Assembly: GCF_002236115.1 (NCBI RefSeq)
Contig: NZ_NIWT01000010.1
Location: 124,001 to 188,000 of the forward strand
Direction: 5' to 3'
Source of the DNA: Pseudomonas jessenii
Lineage (GTDB): Bacteria; Pseudomonadota; Gammaproteobacteria; Pseudomonadales; Pseudomonadaceae
DNA length: 64,000 nucleotides
Part shown: in pieces, positions 30,831 to 39,558 of the stretch
How positions within the stretch are numbered: position 1 is the first letter of the stretch
Layout of the letters: every line of letters starts with the position of its first letter
Program-made: the position numbers and the translations under genes
Notes under the pieces: model-generated
Seen by the model: only the letters and a program-made list of their open reading frames with translations
Database searches by the model: none
What the model was told of the DNA's origin: nothing

Positions 30831-33347
30831 TTATTTACGGGGTTTGATCCGCGCAGTTGCTTCGGCCACCAGCGGATCATCCGGCCAATAATGCTTCGGA
30901 TAACGCCCCTTCAAATCCTTCTTCACTTCGGCGTAGGTGCTGCGCCAGAAGTTGGCCAGGTCCTGAGTCACCTGCACTGGTCGCCGCGCCGGGGACAACA
31001 GGTGCAGCTTGACCACCTGCCGCCCCCCGGCAATGCGCGGGGTCTCGGCCAGTCCGAACAGTTCCTGCAAGCGCACCGCGAGAATCGGCGGCTGTTCGCT
31101 GTAATCCAGACGAATCGACGAGCCTGACGGCACGCTCAAATGATGGGGCGCCAGCTCGTCCAAGCGTTGTGGCAGCGGCCACGGCAGCAGGTTGTGGACG
31201 ATGCTCGACAGATCCAGGTTGGCGAAGTGACTGAGCCGCGAAACCTTGCCCAGATACGGCATCAGCCAGTGCTCCAAACTCTTGAGCAATGCCACGTCGC
31301 TGACATCCGGCCACTCGCTCTCGCCCTTGCTGGCCAAGTCCAGTTGCCGCAACAAGGCGACCCGCGCCTGCCACTGACGCAGCTCCGGGGTCCACGGCAA
31401 CAGCTCCAGGCCTTTGCGCCGCACCAGGTTCACCAGCGCCTGGCTGCGGGCGGTTTCATCGAGACCGGTCAGCGGTTCACGACTGAGGATCAGCTCACCA
31501 ACCTTGCGCTGACGCTCGGCCCGCAGTACGCCTTCACGTTCATCCCAATCCAGTTGATCGACGCAGCGAACCTGCTCGGCCAGCACTGAATCGAAGAGTG
31601 CCGGATCGAAGTCCGTCGCCAGATAAATCCGCTCCTCACGCTGACCCTGGCGACTGCCCAGATCGGCGATCACCAGCCACGGCTGCTTCATCAGGCTATC
31701 GGCCTCGGCGAACAGTGCGGCACGTCCGTTGGCCAAGCGATATTCCGCACCACCGGCGCGCCGTTGCTGAGCGACCCGGTCGGGATAGGCCAGCGCCAGC
31801 AACGCGCCGAGCCAGCGCGGGTGATCTGGATCGCTGACCGGCTCCGCTGCTTTGCCCCGTAGGTAACCACGATACTGCCGCGCCAGTTGCCGTGCGCGCT
31901 GCACCCCACCCTGGGCACCCCGTGCGGCGCGTTCTTCGCCAGACAGCAATACCAGTCGGCTGTGCAAGTCCGCCCCGGCGCCGCGCAAGATATCGCGCTC
32001 GCCGAGCAGTGCCGCGACGTCGCAGGCCATGTCCGCCAGTCCCAGCGCCTGGCCGCGCAACAGCAAATGCGCGATGCGCGGATGCGCCGGCAGTTCGGCC
32101 ATGGCCTGACCGTGACGGGTCAGCGTTTCGCCATCCAACGCTCCGAGGCGTTCCAGCAAATCTTGAGCCTGTGCATAGGCGGCGGCAGGCGGCACGTCGA
32201 GCCACACCAACTGTTCGGGTTTTACGCCCCAACGTCCCAGTTGCAAGGCCAGCCCGGCGAGGTCCGCCGAAAGGATTTCCGCACTGCCATAGGCCGCCAG
32301 TTGCTCGTGCTGATCCTGGGACCACAAGCGATAACACACGCCCGGCTCCAGGCGCCCGGCCCGGCCCGCGCGCTGGGTGGCGCTGGCCTTGGAAATGCGC
32401 TGGGTGTCGAGACGGGTCATGCCGCTGCCGGGGTCGAAACGCGGCACCCTAGCCAGCCCGGCATCGATCACCACGCGCACGCCATTGATGGTCAGGCTGG
32501 TTTCGGCGATGTTGGTGGCCAGCACCACTTTGCGCTTGCCCGCCGGTGCCGGATCGATGGCTGCCCGTTGCGCGGCGAGGTCCAGTTCACCGTGCAATGG
32601 GCACAGTAGAACCTGAGTGTTTTCGCCCAAGGCATCGGCCAGTTGCTGATGCACACGTCGGATTTCCGCCTGTCCCGGCAGGAACACCAACACACTGCCG
32701 GTTTCGTCGTTCAAGGCTTCAAGAATGGTTTGTACCAAGCGCGGCTCGATGAATTCACCGGACTGGAACGGTCGGCCCCAGCGCATCGCCACCGGGAACA
32801 TGCGCCCTTCGCTGCGCAGGATCGGCGCGTCGTCGAGCAACCCGGCCAAGCGTTCGCCTTCGAGCGTGGCGGACATCAAGAGGATTTTCAGCGGCTGATC
32901 GTCACGGAACAGTTCCCGGCCATTGAGGCTCAGGGCCAGGGCCAGATCCGAGTCGAGACTGCGTTCATGAAATTCGTCGAAGATCAGCAGGCCCACGCCC
33001 TCAAGCGCCGGGTCGTCCTGCAAACGCCGGGTGAGGATGCCTTCGGTGACCACTTCAATGCGGGTGTTGGGACCGACCTTGCTGTCGAGCCGAATGCGAT
33101 AGCCCACGGTTTCGCCGACCTTCTCCCCCAGTTCACTGGCCAGCCGCTCCGCCGCCGCCCGCGCCGCCAACCGGCGGGGTTCGAGCATCAGGATGGTCTG
33201 CCCGGCCAGCCACGGTTCGTTGAGCAAGGCCAAAGGCACGCGGGTGGTTTTACCGGCGCCGGGCGGCGCTTCGAGCACGGCTTCGTGGCGTGTAGCGAGG
33301 GCTTCACGCAAGGCGGGTAAAACTTCATCGATCGGCAAAGAAATCAT
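30831..33347 (-). CDS. hrpB: ATP-dependent helicase HrpB
   Basis: 838 residues. DExH helicase core: Walker A APPGAGKT (about residues 24-31), motif II DEFHERSLDSD, motif III SAT, motif VI TQRAGRAGR, followed by the helicase-associated and HrpB C-terminal domains. Start ATG 33347 with GGGAG upstream, rather than the ATG at 33359. Family members unwind RNA or RNA/DNA; the physiological role of HrpB is poorly defined. A REPIN lies just after the stop. Confidence 0.94.
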   Translation of the reverse strand: MISLPIDEVLPALREALATRHEAVLEAPPGAGKTTRVPLALLNEPWLAGQTILMLEPRRLAARAAAERLASELGEKVGETVGYRIRLDSKVGPNTRIEVVTEGILTRRLQDDPALEGVGLLIFDEFHERSLDSDLALALSLNGRELFRDDQPLKILLMSATLEGERLAGLLDDAPILRSEGRMFPVAMRWGRPFQSGEFIEPRLVQTILEALNDETGSVLVFLPGQAEIRRVHQQLADALGENTQVLLCPLHGELDLAAQRAAIDPAPAGKRKVVLATNIAETSLTINGVRVVIDAGLARVPRFDPGSGMTRLDTQRISKASATQRAGRAGRLEPGVCYRLWSQDQHEQLAAYGSAEILSADLAGLALQLGRWGVKPEQLVWLDVPPAAAYAQAQDLLERLGALDGETLTRHGQAMAELPAHPRIAHLLLRGQALGLADMACDVAALLGERDILRGAGADLHSRLVLLSGEERAARGAQGGVQRARQLARQYRGYLRGKAAEPVSDPDHPRWLGALLALAYPDRVAQQRRAGGAEYRLANGRAALFAEADSLMKQPWLVIADLGSRQGQREERIYLATDFDPALFDSVLAEQVRCVDQLDWDEREGVLRAERQRKVGELILSREPLTGLDETARSQALVNLVRRKGLELLPWTPELRQWQARVALLRQLDLASKGESEWPDVSDVALLKSLEHWLMPYLGKVSRLSHFANLDLSSIVHNLLPWPLPQRLDELAPHHLSVPSGSSIRLDYSEQPPILAVRLQELFGLAETPRIAGGRQVVKLHLLSPARRPVQVTQDLANFWRSTYAEVKKDLKGRYPKHYWPDDPLVAEATARIKPRK

Positions 33348-33456
33348 GCTGGCTCCCAAACAGAGCGGCGAGTATAACGGCGAACTGCAAGGCGTTCGTC
33401 AGGGTCTTAATTCATACCGACGACGTTTCGTTTCGAGATTACTCAGGAGATTTCAT

Positions 33457-33876
33457 ATGCGTGCTCCCTTTCGCCTGATTGGCGGTGTTCTGGTCGCAAC
33501 CTTGCTGACTCAGGTGACCGCCTGCGGTTCGATCTTCTACCCGGATCGCCGTGGCCAGATCGAAGGCAAGATCGACCCGGCCATCGCCGCGCTCGACGCC
33601 GTGGGCCTGCTGTTCTACATCATTCCCGGCCTGATTGCGTTTGCCGTGGACTTCGCCACCGGCGCGATTTACTACGCGCCGGGAGAGACCGCACAAGTTG
33701 CACCGGAAAAACTCAAGGAAGCCATCGGCGCCGACGGCAAAGTCGATAACCGCAAGTTGCAGACTATTCTGGAAAGCGAACTGGGTCGCAGCTTCCCGCT
33801 GGACGATCCACGCCTGATCCAGAGCAAAGGCAATGCCCAGCAACTGGCGATGTTCGGCCTGCAACCCGCCGCGTAA
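33457..33876 (+). CDS. Small predicted lipoprotein
   Basis: 139 residues. Signal sequence with lipobox VTAC (Cys23), so probably lipid-anchored, followed by a short charged stretch and a hydrophobic segment (VGLLFYIIPGLIAFAVDFATG, about residues 50-70). Layout recalls the small YceK-type lipoproteins (CGSI after the lipobox), but identity is not established. AGGAG eight bases upstream supports ATG 33457. Lies between hrpB (divergent) and fieF (same strand, 33 bp). Confidence 0.75.
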   Translation: MRAPFRLIGGVLVATLLTQVTACGSIFYPDRRGQIEGKIDPAIAALDAVGLLFYIIPGLIAFAVDFATGAIYYAPGETAQVAPEKLKEAIGADGKVDNRKLQTILESELGRSFPLDDPRLIQSKGNAQQLAMFGLQPAA

Positions 33877-33909
33877 ATCCCTACGCGCGAAAGGACTCTT
33901 CAAGGAACG

Positions 33910-34815
33910 ATGGCCCCTATGACCTCCAGCTCCGAACACGCCCGCCTGCTGCGGCTGGCGACCCGTGCCTCGGTGGCGGTGGCATGCATCCTGATCGTCG
34001 CCAAAGCCATCGCCTGGTGGTTGAGCGGCTCGGTGAGCATGCTCGCCGGGCTCACCGACTCGACACTCGACGGCGTCACGTCATTGCTCAACCTGCTGGC
34101 GGTGCATTACGCCCTGCGCCCCGCCGACAATGATCATCGCTACGGGCACGGCAAGGCCGAGTCATTGGCGGGCATGGCCCAGGCGTTGTTCATCGGCGGC
34201 AGTGCGGTACTGATCGCGTTGCAGGCCTACGATCGGTTGAAGCATCCCGAGCCCGTGGGCGCGCCGTGGATCAGTATCGGCGTGATTGTGTTTTCCCTCG
34301 TGCTGACCCTGGCGTTGTTGATGTTTCAACATCGGGTGGTCAAGGCCACCGGCTCCAACGCGGTGCGCGCCGACTCCCTGCACTACCGCTCGGACATGCT
34401 GCTCAACGGCAGCATTCTGATCGCGCTGGTGTTGGCCGGGTTTGGACTGCATCAGGTCGACCCCTGGTTCGGCCTGGGAATCGCCGTCTACATTCTGTGG
34501 AGCGCGGTGCAGATCGCCCGGGAGAGCTTCGCCGTGTTGATGGATGAAGAACTGCCGCCGGAGGTCAGCCAGCACATGCTGGAATTGGCGTGCAGCGTCC
34601 CCGGAGTATTGGGTGCCCATGACCTGCGCACGCGGATCTCCGGCAACCAGTGGTTTGTGCAGTTGCATCTGGAGCTGCCGGGGGAGCTGACGCTATCCGT
34701 TGCCCATGGCATCAGCGATCAGGCTGCCGCCGCCATTCACACCGCCTACCCGCGGGCCGAAGTGCTGGTGCACGCCGACCCTCAGGAAGTGGTGAAAGCC
34801 GCGCGGGATCAGTAA
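33910..34815 (+). CDS. fieF: Cation diffusion facilitator FieF/YiiP
   Basis: 301 residues with six transmembrane helices and a C-terminal cytoplasmic metal-sensing domain (about residues 215-300). The transport site is visible: Asp pair in LTDSTLDG (helix 2) and His/Asp in HYRSDMLLN (helix 5). Exports Zn2+/Fe2+ in exchange for protons. AAGGA ahead of ATG 33910; a second ATG three codons on is also possible. The last 7 bp overlap the convergent gene at 34809-35852. Confidence 0.92.
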   Translation: MAPMTSSSEHARLLRLATRASVAVACILIVAKAIAWWLSGSVSMLAGLTDSTLDGVTSLLNLLAVHYALRPADNDHRYGHGKAESLAGMAQALFIGGSAVLIALQAYDRLKHPEPVGAPWISIGVIVFSLVLTLALLMFQHRVVKATGSNAVRADSLHYRSDMLLNGSILIALVLAGFGLHQVDPWFGLGIAVYILWSAVQIARESFAVLMDEELPPEVSQHMLELACSVPGVLGAHDLRTRISGNQWFVQLHLELPGELTLSVAHGISDQAAAAIHTAYPRAEVLVHADPQEVVKAARDQ

Positions 34816-35852
34816 GTCACCTGATAACCGCGACTGCTCAGGCAGTTGCCCTGGGCCTGTCGGTAGGCTTGCACCACCGACGGGTCTGGCTGGTAGGTGG
34901 CGGTTCGTGGATCGAAACCACTCTGCTGCACCGCGTATTGATAACACTCGTAACCGTCCCGACTGACCTGCTCCGGCGACTGACCGTTGGCTGGATACGC
35001 CTCCACGTCATAACCGCTGTTGCCAGCGGGTGGTTGCGGTTGGCCAACCGGCGGTTCGACCACGACGTAGTCCTGAGTGCTTTGCTGATAGGCGTAATAG
35101 GAACCGGCCGCCAGGAACAGCAGCGCCCCGCCGATCCATACCTGCTCGGCGTAATCGGGCAGGTACCTGACACGAATCCCGCGCGGTGGCTGCACCACCA
35201 CGTAACGCGGGCCCAGCGGGCGATACCAGTAGCCACCGGAATAGAAGTAATCCATGCCACGGTAAGGCACGCGGTAGTCGCGCTCGGGAAAGCGGTCGAT
35301 CACTTGACCGGGACGATACCTGGGGCCAGGCCCCCAGCCGTTGCCGCGTCCACTCGGGTGCCCCTGCCCGTGATTGTCATAGGACGGTGCGACGGTGTAA
35401 CCACTCCAGCGCTGTTTGTCATCGTTGCGACGTGGCTGGTCCTTGTAGTAACCGCGCTGCGGCTCCTGGGTCTGGCGCACGGTGTCGGGCCGGGGCTGGA
35501 TTGGCATGTCAGTGGCCGGCATCTGCGGCGGTGGCGGCGGCGAGCGCACCTGGTTGTTGAAATCCGGCGCTGGACGGCTCTGCCTCTGGTCATTGTCCTG
35601 ACGTTGATTCTGGCCGCCGTGCTCTTTCTGGCGGTTGTCCTTGTTCTGCGCCCGGGGCTGATTCTGCTGCTGGTCGTTTTGCGGATGCGGCTGGTCACCG
35701 CCACCACGGCCCTGGTTATCGCCCTGATGCCCACCCTGGCCGCGTTGCCCGCCATCATGGCCACGGTTTTGCGGCTCATCGGCCATCGCTTGCACCGAGA
35801 CACTGACACACAACAAACCAACACCGGCCAAACGCCAGATGCGCGATTTCAT
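34809..35852 (-). CDS. Exported low-complexity protein, DUF6515-like
   Basis: 347 residues. Signal peptide to about Ala24 (...SVSVQAMA), then about 130 residues rich in Gln, Asn, Gly, Asp and Arg, probably disordered. A Tyr/Pro/Arg-rich core follows, with FYSGGYWYRPLGPRYVVV as in DUF6515 proteins, then one hydrophobic segment (about 230-245), and a C-terminal region with two conserved Cys (GYECYQYA, NCLSSRGY). Probably envelope or periplasm; function unknown. Confidence 0.8.
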   Translation of the reverse strand: MKSRIWRLAGVGLLCVSVSVQAMADEPQNRGHDGGQRGQGGHQGDNQGRGGGDQPHPQNDQQQNQPRAQNKDNRQKEHGGQNQRQDNDQRQSRPAPDFNNQVRSPPPPPQMPATDMPIQPRPDTVRQTQEPQRGYYKDQPRRNDDKQRWSGYTVAPSYDNHGQGHPSGRGNGWGPGPRYRPGQVIDRFPERDYRVPYRGMDYFYSGGYWYRPLGPRYVVVQPPRGIRVRYLPDYAEQVWIGGALLFLAAGSYYAYQQSTQDYVVVEPPVGQPQPPAGNSGYDVEAYPANGQSPEQVSRDGYECYQYAVQQSGFDPRTATYQPDPSVVQAYRQAQGNCLSSRGYQVTY

Positions 35853-36289
35853 GCTTTACCTCATTGCGGGTAAGGGCCTGTACTTAAGACTGGGAAAGCG
35901 CTGGCCGGTTCTGCGACAGGTTATCTGTCACGCAACTTATTTATTGAGGCCAGCGGGTCAAATTCCACGCAAGAAAAAAGGGAGACCCGTCGGCCTCCCT
36001 TTAGAGAACTTCGTCCTGGCTCGACACTTGTGGCGTCGGCTCACCTCACGCCGTCTTCTGGACAGTGTGTAGCTCGGGGGCCGGCACATCCCCGGTGGGG
36101 GTGGCGACCGCGGCGGGCCTGATTCGGCGAGCCGCACTGGACTGTTTGTCCGAGCAGTGATTCTGGTGATAAGAATAGGCCGGGAGCGCCGGCAGAGGAT
36201 TGCGAAGATTGCTGAATTAAACATCACTTGCGCAATTTTTAACCCTAGATACATAATCCTCCGCAATAGTTACGACAAAGGACCGATTG
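35853..36289. other. Intergenic region with an orphan minus-strand terminator
   Basis: 437 bp between the low-complexity protein gene and an Lrp gene. It holds the terminator at 35971-36002. Upstream of that, on the minus strand, there is an open stretch ending at TGA 36046-36048 (…PAPELHTVQKTA) with coding-like third positions but no clear start, and a second frame with ATG at 36254 behind GGAGG that reads through the terminator. A small RNA, small peptide or gene remnant is possible. Confidence 0.4.
35971..36002 (-). terminator. Intrinsic terminator without an annotated gene
   Basis: On the minus strand AAAGGGAG, a 10-base loop, CTCCCTTT and then more Ts (TTTC): an 8-bp stem with a good U-run. 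No recognised gene ends here. Confidence 0.75.
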
Positions 36290-36769
36290 ATGAGCAAGCT
36301 CGACCGTTACGACCTGAGTATTCTGGCGGAATTGCAGCGCGACGCACGCATCTCCAACCAGGAGCTGGCCGAGCGCATCGGCCTGTCGCCTTCGCCGTGC
36401 TCGCGGCGGGTCAAGCAACTGGAAGACGACGGCTACATTTCCCGCCAGGTCGCCCTGCTCGACCGCAAGATGCTGGGCCTGAGCCTGACCGCTTACGTGC
36501 TGATCGGCATGGACCGTCACACGCCGGAGCGTTTCGAGAATTTCGAAGCGGCCATCCGCACCCTGCCCCAAGTGCTCGAATGCAGCCTGGTGACCGGGAT
36601 GGATGCCGACTATCAGCTCAAGGTCGTGGTGCCGGACATGGATCACTACCAGAAACTGCTGCTGGGGCATCTGACGCGGATTGAAGGCGTGACCAGCGTG
36701 CGCTCGAGTTTTGTGTTGAATCAGGTGTTGAATAGCACCGAACTGCCTTTGACTCATCTGCGCAGCTGA
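36290..36769 (+). CDS. Lrp/AsnC-family transcriptional regulator
   Basis: 159 residues. N-terminal HTH (SNQELAERIGLSPSPCSRRVKQLE, about residues 21-44) and C-terminal AsnC/RAM domain. ATG 36290 has AAAGGA eight bases upstream; a TTG just before it is in frame but less likely. Distinct from the Lrp protein at 18935. The target is unknown; a position between fieF and rluE occurs, from memory, in P. aeruginosa too. Confidence 0.92.
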   Translation: MSKLDRYDLSILAELQRDARISNQELAERIGLSPSPCSRRVKQLEDDGYISRQVALLDRKMLGLSLTAYVLIGMDRHTPERFENFEAAIRTLPQVLECSLVTGMDADYQLKVVVPDMDHYQKLLLGHLTRIEGVTSVRSSFVLNQVLNSTELPLTHLRS

Positions 36770-36774
36770 GGACG

Positions 36775-36866
36775 CCATCGCGAGCAAGCTCGCTCCCACA
36801 GGTTTTGTATGGATCACGATACTGCGGTCAACACAAAACTTTGTGGGAGCGAGCTTGCTCGCGATG
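36775..36866. repeat. REP pair, arms facing inward
   Basis: CCATCGCGAGCAAGCTCGCTCCCACAG and TGTGGGAGCGAGCTTGCTCGCGATGG in 92 bp between two plus-strand genes. Confidence 0.9.
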
Positions 36867-36982
36867 GGGCCGGCACAGGCGACGAATGACTGCGACACAC
36901 CGACGCAGGTCAATACTGCACGAAGCCAGTGCGGCGTATACTCGCCGCGCCCTTTTAGCCTCGCCTGTGCTGGAGATATTCG

Positions 36983-37192
36983 ATGGATCCTGCCGTTTTC
37001 GAAGAATGGATGATGACCGGTCTGGTCACGATCCTGATCATTTTCATGGGTTTCATCGTCTGGGATCTGGCGAAAAAGTCCAAGGCCGGGCGCTTTGGCT
37101 CGTTCATTCTGTTTTTCGTGCTGGGCTTGGGCGTGGCGGCGTTCATCATCAAGAGCGTGGTGATCGGCCTGATCGAATCCGGCACTTTATAA
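36983..37192 (+). CDS. DUF2788 small membrane protein
   Basis: 69 residues with two hydrophobic helices (about residues 12-30 and 42-64) linked by the basic loop AKKSKAGR. This matches the DUF2788 family; function unknown. Start ATG 36983. The 3' end overlaps the convergent rluE gene by 6 bp. Confidence 0.88.
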   Translation: MDPAVFEEWMMTGLVTILIIFMGFIVWDLAKKSKAGRFGSFILFFVLGLGVAAFIIKSVVIGLIESGTL

Positions 37193-37822
37193 GCGCGCCG
37201 GTACTTCTTTCCACTGTCCCTGATCGAGCCCTTCGATCGTCCAGTCGCCGATCCTGACTCGCACCAGGCGCAAGGTCGGCAACCCGACCGCAGCGGTCAT
37301 GCGCCGCACCTGCCGGTTGCGTCCTTCGCGAATCACCAACTCCAGCCAGCTGGTCGGCACGCTTTTACGAAAGCGAACCGGTGGATTGCGTGGCCACAGC
37401 TCAGGCTCGTCCAGTTGCCGTGCCTCGGCGGGCAAGGTCATGCCGTCATTCAATTCGACGCCGTCGCGCAAGCGCTGCAACTGTTCGGTGTTCGGCTCGC
37501 CCTCGACCTGCACCCAATAGGTCTTGGCCAGCTTGTGTTTCGGGTCGGCGATCCGCGCCTGTAGCTGGCCGTCGTTGGTCAGCAGCAACAAGCCTTCGCT
37601 GTCGCGGTCCAGCCGTCCGGCCGGATAGATTCCCGCTACATCGATGTAATCCTTGAGGGTCGCGCGCCCTTCGCCGTCGCTGAATTGCGTCAGCACATCG
37701 AAAGGTTTGTTGAACAGGATCAGCTTCGGCTCGGCTGGTGGTGCCTTGGCGACACGACGCGGGGCTGATGGGGATGGCTTCGCGCCGGGGCGACGGGAAG
37801 GTGGACGAGATGGACGCGACAT
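37187..37822 (-). CDS. rluE: 23S rRNA pseudouridine synthase RluE (RsuA/RluB/E/F family)
   Basis: 211 residues. Catalytic Asp in [18 protein letters not shown] (about residues 68-85) and the family motif [11 protein letters not shown] near residue 170. No S4 domain, and a basic Arg/Ser/Pro-rich N-terminal extension of about 30 residues, as in RluE-type enzymes. Isomerises a uridine in 23S rRNA (U2457 in E. coli). ATG 37822 was chosen over the ATG two codons upstream. Confidence 0.9.
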   Translation of the reverse strand: MSRPSRPPSRRPGAKPSPSAPRRVAKAPPAEPKLILFNKPFDVLTQFSDGEGRATLKDYIDVAGIYPAGRLDRDSEGLLLLTNDGQLQARIADPKHKLAKTYWVQVEGEPNTEQLQRLRDGVELNDGMTLPAEARQLDEPELWPRNPPVRFRKSVPTSWLELVIREGRNRQVRRMTAAVGLPTLRLVRVRIGDWTIEGLDQGQWKEVPARL

Positions 37823-37840
37823 GGGCAAAACAACATCTAA

Positions 37841-37873
37841 CGGTCAGGGCTGCTAATGCTAGTGCCCTGACCG
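37841..37873 (-). terminator. Hairpin between amn and rluE
   Basis: CGGTCAGGGC and GCCCTGACCG form a perfect 10-bp stem with a 13-base loop, 21 bp after the amn stop. The following minus-strand sequence (TTAGATGTTGTTTTG) is only moderately U-rich, so it may attenuate rather than stop transcription into rluE. Confidence 0.6.
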
Positions 37874-37894
37874 CCAAATGACCATGACAAACCG

Positions 37895-39358
37895 TTAGCG
37901 GAACGGCGGCTCGTCGAAGCTGCGCAGTTTGCGCGAGTGCAGCGAGTTGAGTTCGGTGCGCAACAGATCCACCGCCTCGATACCGATCTTCAGGTGCTGG
38001 CTGACCGCGCGCTCATAGAAAGCGTTGGCCGAGCCCGGCAACTTGATTTCGCTGTGCAGCGGCTTGTCCGAGACGCACAGCAACGTGCCGTACGGCACTC
38101 GCAAGCGATAACCCTGCGCGGCAATGGTGCCGCTTTCCATGTCCACCGCCACGGCGCGGGACAGGTTGATCAGCGGCCGTTCCTGCGCCCAGCGCAGCTC
38201 CCAGTTACGGTCGTCGTAGGTCAGCACGGTGCCGGTACGCAGGCGTTTCTTCAGTTCGTCGCCCTTCTCGCCGGTGACGTTGGCCGCCGCTTGCTGAAGC
38301 GCGAGCTGCACTTCGGCCAACGCCGGAATCGGAATGTTCGGTGGTACCACCCGGTCGAGAATCCCGTCGCGACGCATGTAGGCGTGGGCCAGCACGTAGT
38401 CGCCAATGGTCTGCGACTGACGCAGGCCGCCGCAGTGACCGATCATCAGCCAGCAGTGCGGGCGCAGCACGGCCAGGTGGTCGGTGATGTTCTTGGCGTT
38501 GGACGGGCCGACACCGATGTTGACCAGGGTCACGCCGTGGCCATCGCTGGCGATCAGGTGATAGGCCGGCATCTGGTAGCGGTGCCAGACCACCCCGGCG
38601 GCAATCGCCGAGGCTTCGCCGTGATCCATGCTCTTTTCGATGATCACGTTGCCCGGCAGCACCATGCGCACGAAACGCGGGTCGTTGCGCAGTTGCTCCA
38701 GACCATGGACGATGAACTGATCGACGTAGCGGTGATAGTTGGTCAGCAGAATCCACGGCTGCACATGCCGCCAGTCGCTGCCGGTGTAATGCACCAGTCG
38801 GCGCAGGGAGAAATCCACTCGCGCGGCATCGAACAGCGCCAACGGCAGCGGATCGGTGTTTTCCCAATCGTACAGACCGTCGGCAATGCCGTCGGTCGCC
38901 GCCGACAGGTCGGTACTCGGGAACACCCGCGCCAGCACGGGGGCAGTGACACCGGAACCCGCCAGCTCATCACCCTGCTCGACCACATACGGATACGGGA
39001 TGTTCTGCTGGCTGACACCGACTTCCACGGTCACGGTGAAGTCGTGCATCAGCGGAACGAGCTGTTCCAGCAGGTACTTACGGAAAGCCGAGGGATGGGT
39101 GACGGTGACGCTGTAGGTGCCCGGCAGCTGAACCTTGGCGTAGGCACGGGTGGTCTGCGGGACTTCGCCCTGGCAGTGATAGGTCAGGCGCAATTCGGGA
39201 TAGCGGAACATCGAGCGCTGTTCTGCATCGGGCTCGACGCGATCCTTGAGGTAGCGCTTGAGCGCCTGGCTCAGCGCGGTGGTTGCACGATTGTGCAAGA
39301 GTGCAAGCCGATCCACGGCTTGCTCGGCGGTTTGAACGACAATAAAAGCTTCGGTCAC
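37895..39358 (-). CDS. amn: AMP nucleosidase
   Basis: 487 residues. Hydrolyses AMP to adenine and ribose 5-phosphate, controlling adenylate pools. An N-terminal AMP-nucleosidase-specific domain (to about residue 180) precedes the phosphorylase-fold catalytic domain with GVGPSNAKNITDHLAVLRP, GHCGGLR and VDMESGTIAAQGYR. Start GTG 39358 has AGGA eight bases upstream; an ATG at 39394 lacks this. Confidence 0.94.
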   Translation of the reverse strand: MTEAFIVVQTAEQAVDRLALLHNRATTALSQALKRYLKDRVEPDAEQRSMFRYPELRLTYHCQGEVPQTTRAYAKVQLPGTYSVTVTHPSAFRKYLLEQLVPLMHDFTVTVEVGVSQQNIPYPYVVEQGDELAGSGVTAPVLARVFPSTDLSAATDGIADGLYDWENTDPLPLALFDAARVDFSLRRLVHYTGSDWRHVQPWILLTNYHRYVDQFIVHGLEQLRNDPRFVRMVLPGNVIIEKSMDHGEASAIAAGVVWHRYQMPAYHLIASDGHGVTLVNIGVGPSNAKNITDHLAVLRPHCWLMIGHCGGLRQSQTIGDYVLAHAYMRRDGILDRVVPPNIPIPALAEVQLALQQAAANVTGEKGDELKKRLRTGTVLTYDDRNWELRWAQERPLINLSRAVAVDMESGTIAAQGYRLRVPYGTLLCVSDKPLHSEIKLPGSANAFYERAVSQHLKIGIEAVDLLRTELNSLHSRKLRSFDEPPFR

Positions 39359-39450
39359 GATCAGCATCCTGTGTTCTGACTTGCAGACCTTCATCTTGCC
39401 TGCATCGTCGCTTCACGGGAACAGTGGCATTGACTGAGTACAGAGAACAA

Positions 39451-39542
39451 CTGTGGGAGCGAGCTTGCTCGCGATAGCGGCGCATCAGTCAACATCACTG
39501 TTGAATGTTGATCCGTCATCGCGAGCAAGCTCTCTCCCACAG
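39451..39542. repeat. REPIN, CTGTGGGAG type, arms facing outward
   Basis: 92-bp inverted pair with the spacer CATCAGTCAACATCACTGTTGAATG. The right arm is decayed (GCTCTCTCCCAC instead of GCTCGCTCCCAC). Confidence 0.9.
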
Positions 39543-39558
39543 GAGTTTACGGCGCTGA

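Noticed and set aside
35958-36266. 102-codon minus-strand ORF upstream of the Lrp gene
   Set aside because: It reads through an intrinsic terminator and its product is Arg/Pro-rich without a motif; the region is reported instead as a possible transcript of unknown type.
37937-39379. 480-codon plus-strand ORF opposite amn
   Set aside because: Shadow frame; the minus strand encodes AMP nucleosidase with full motifs.
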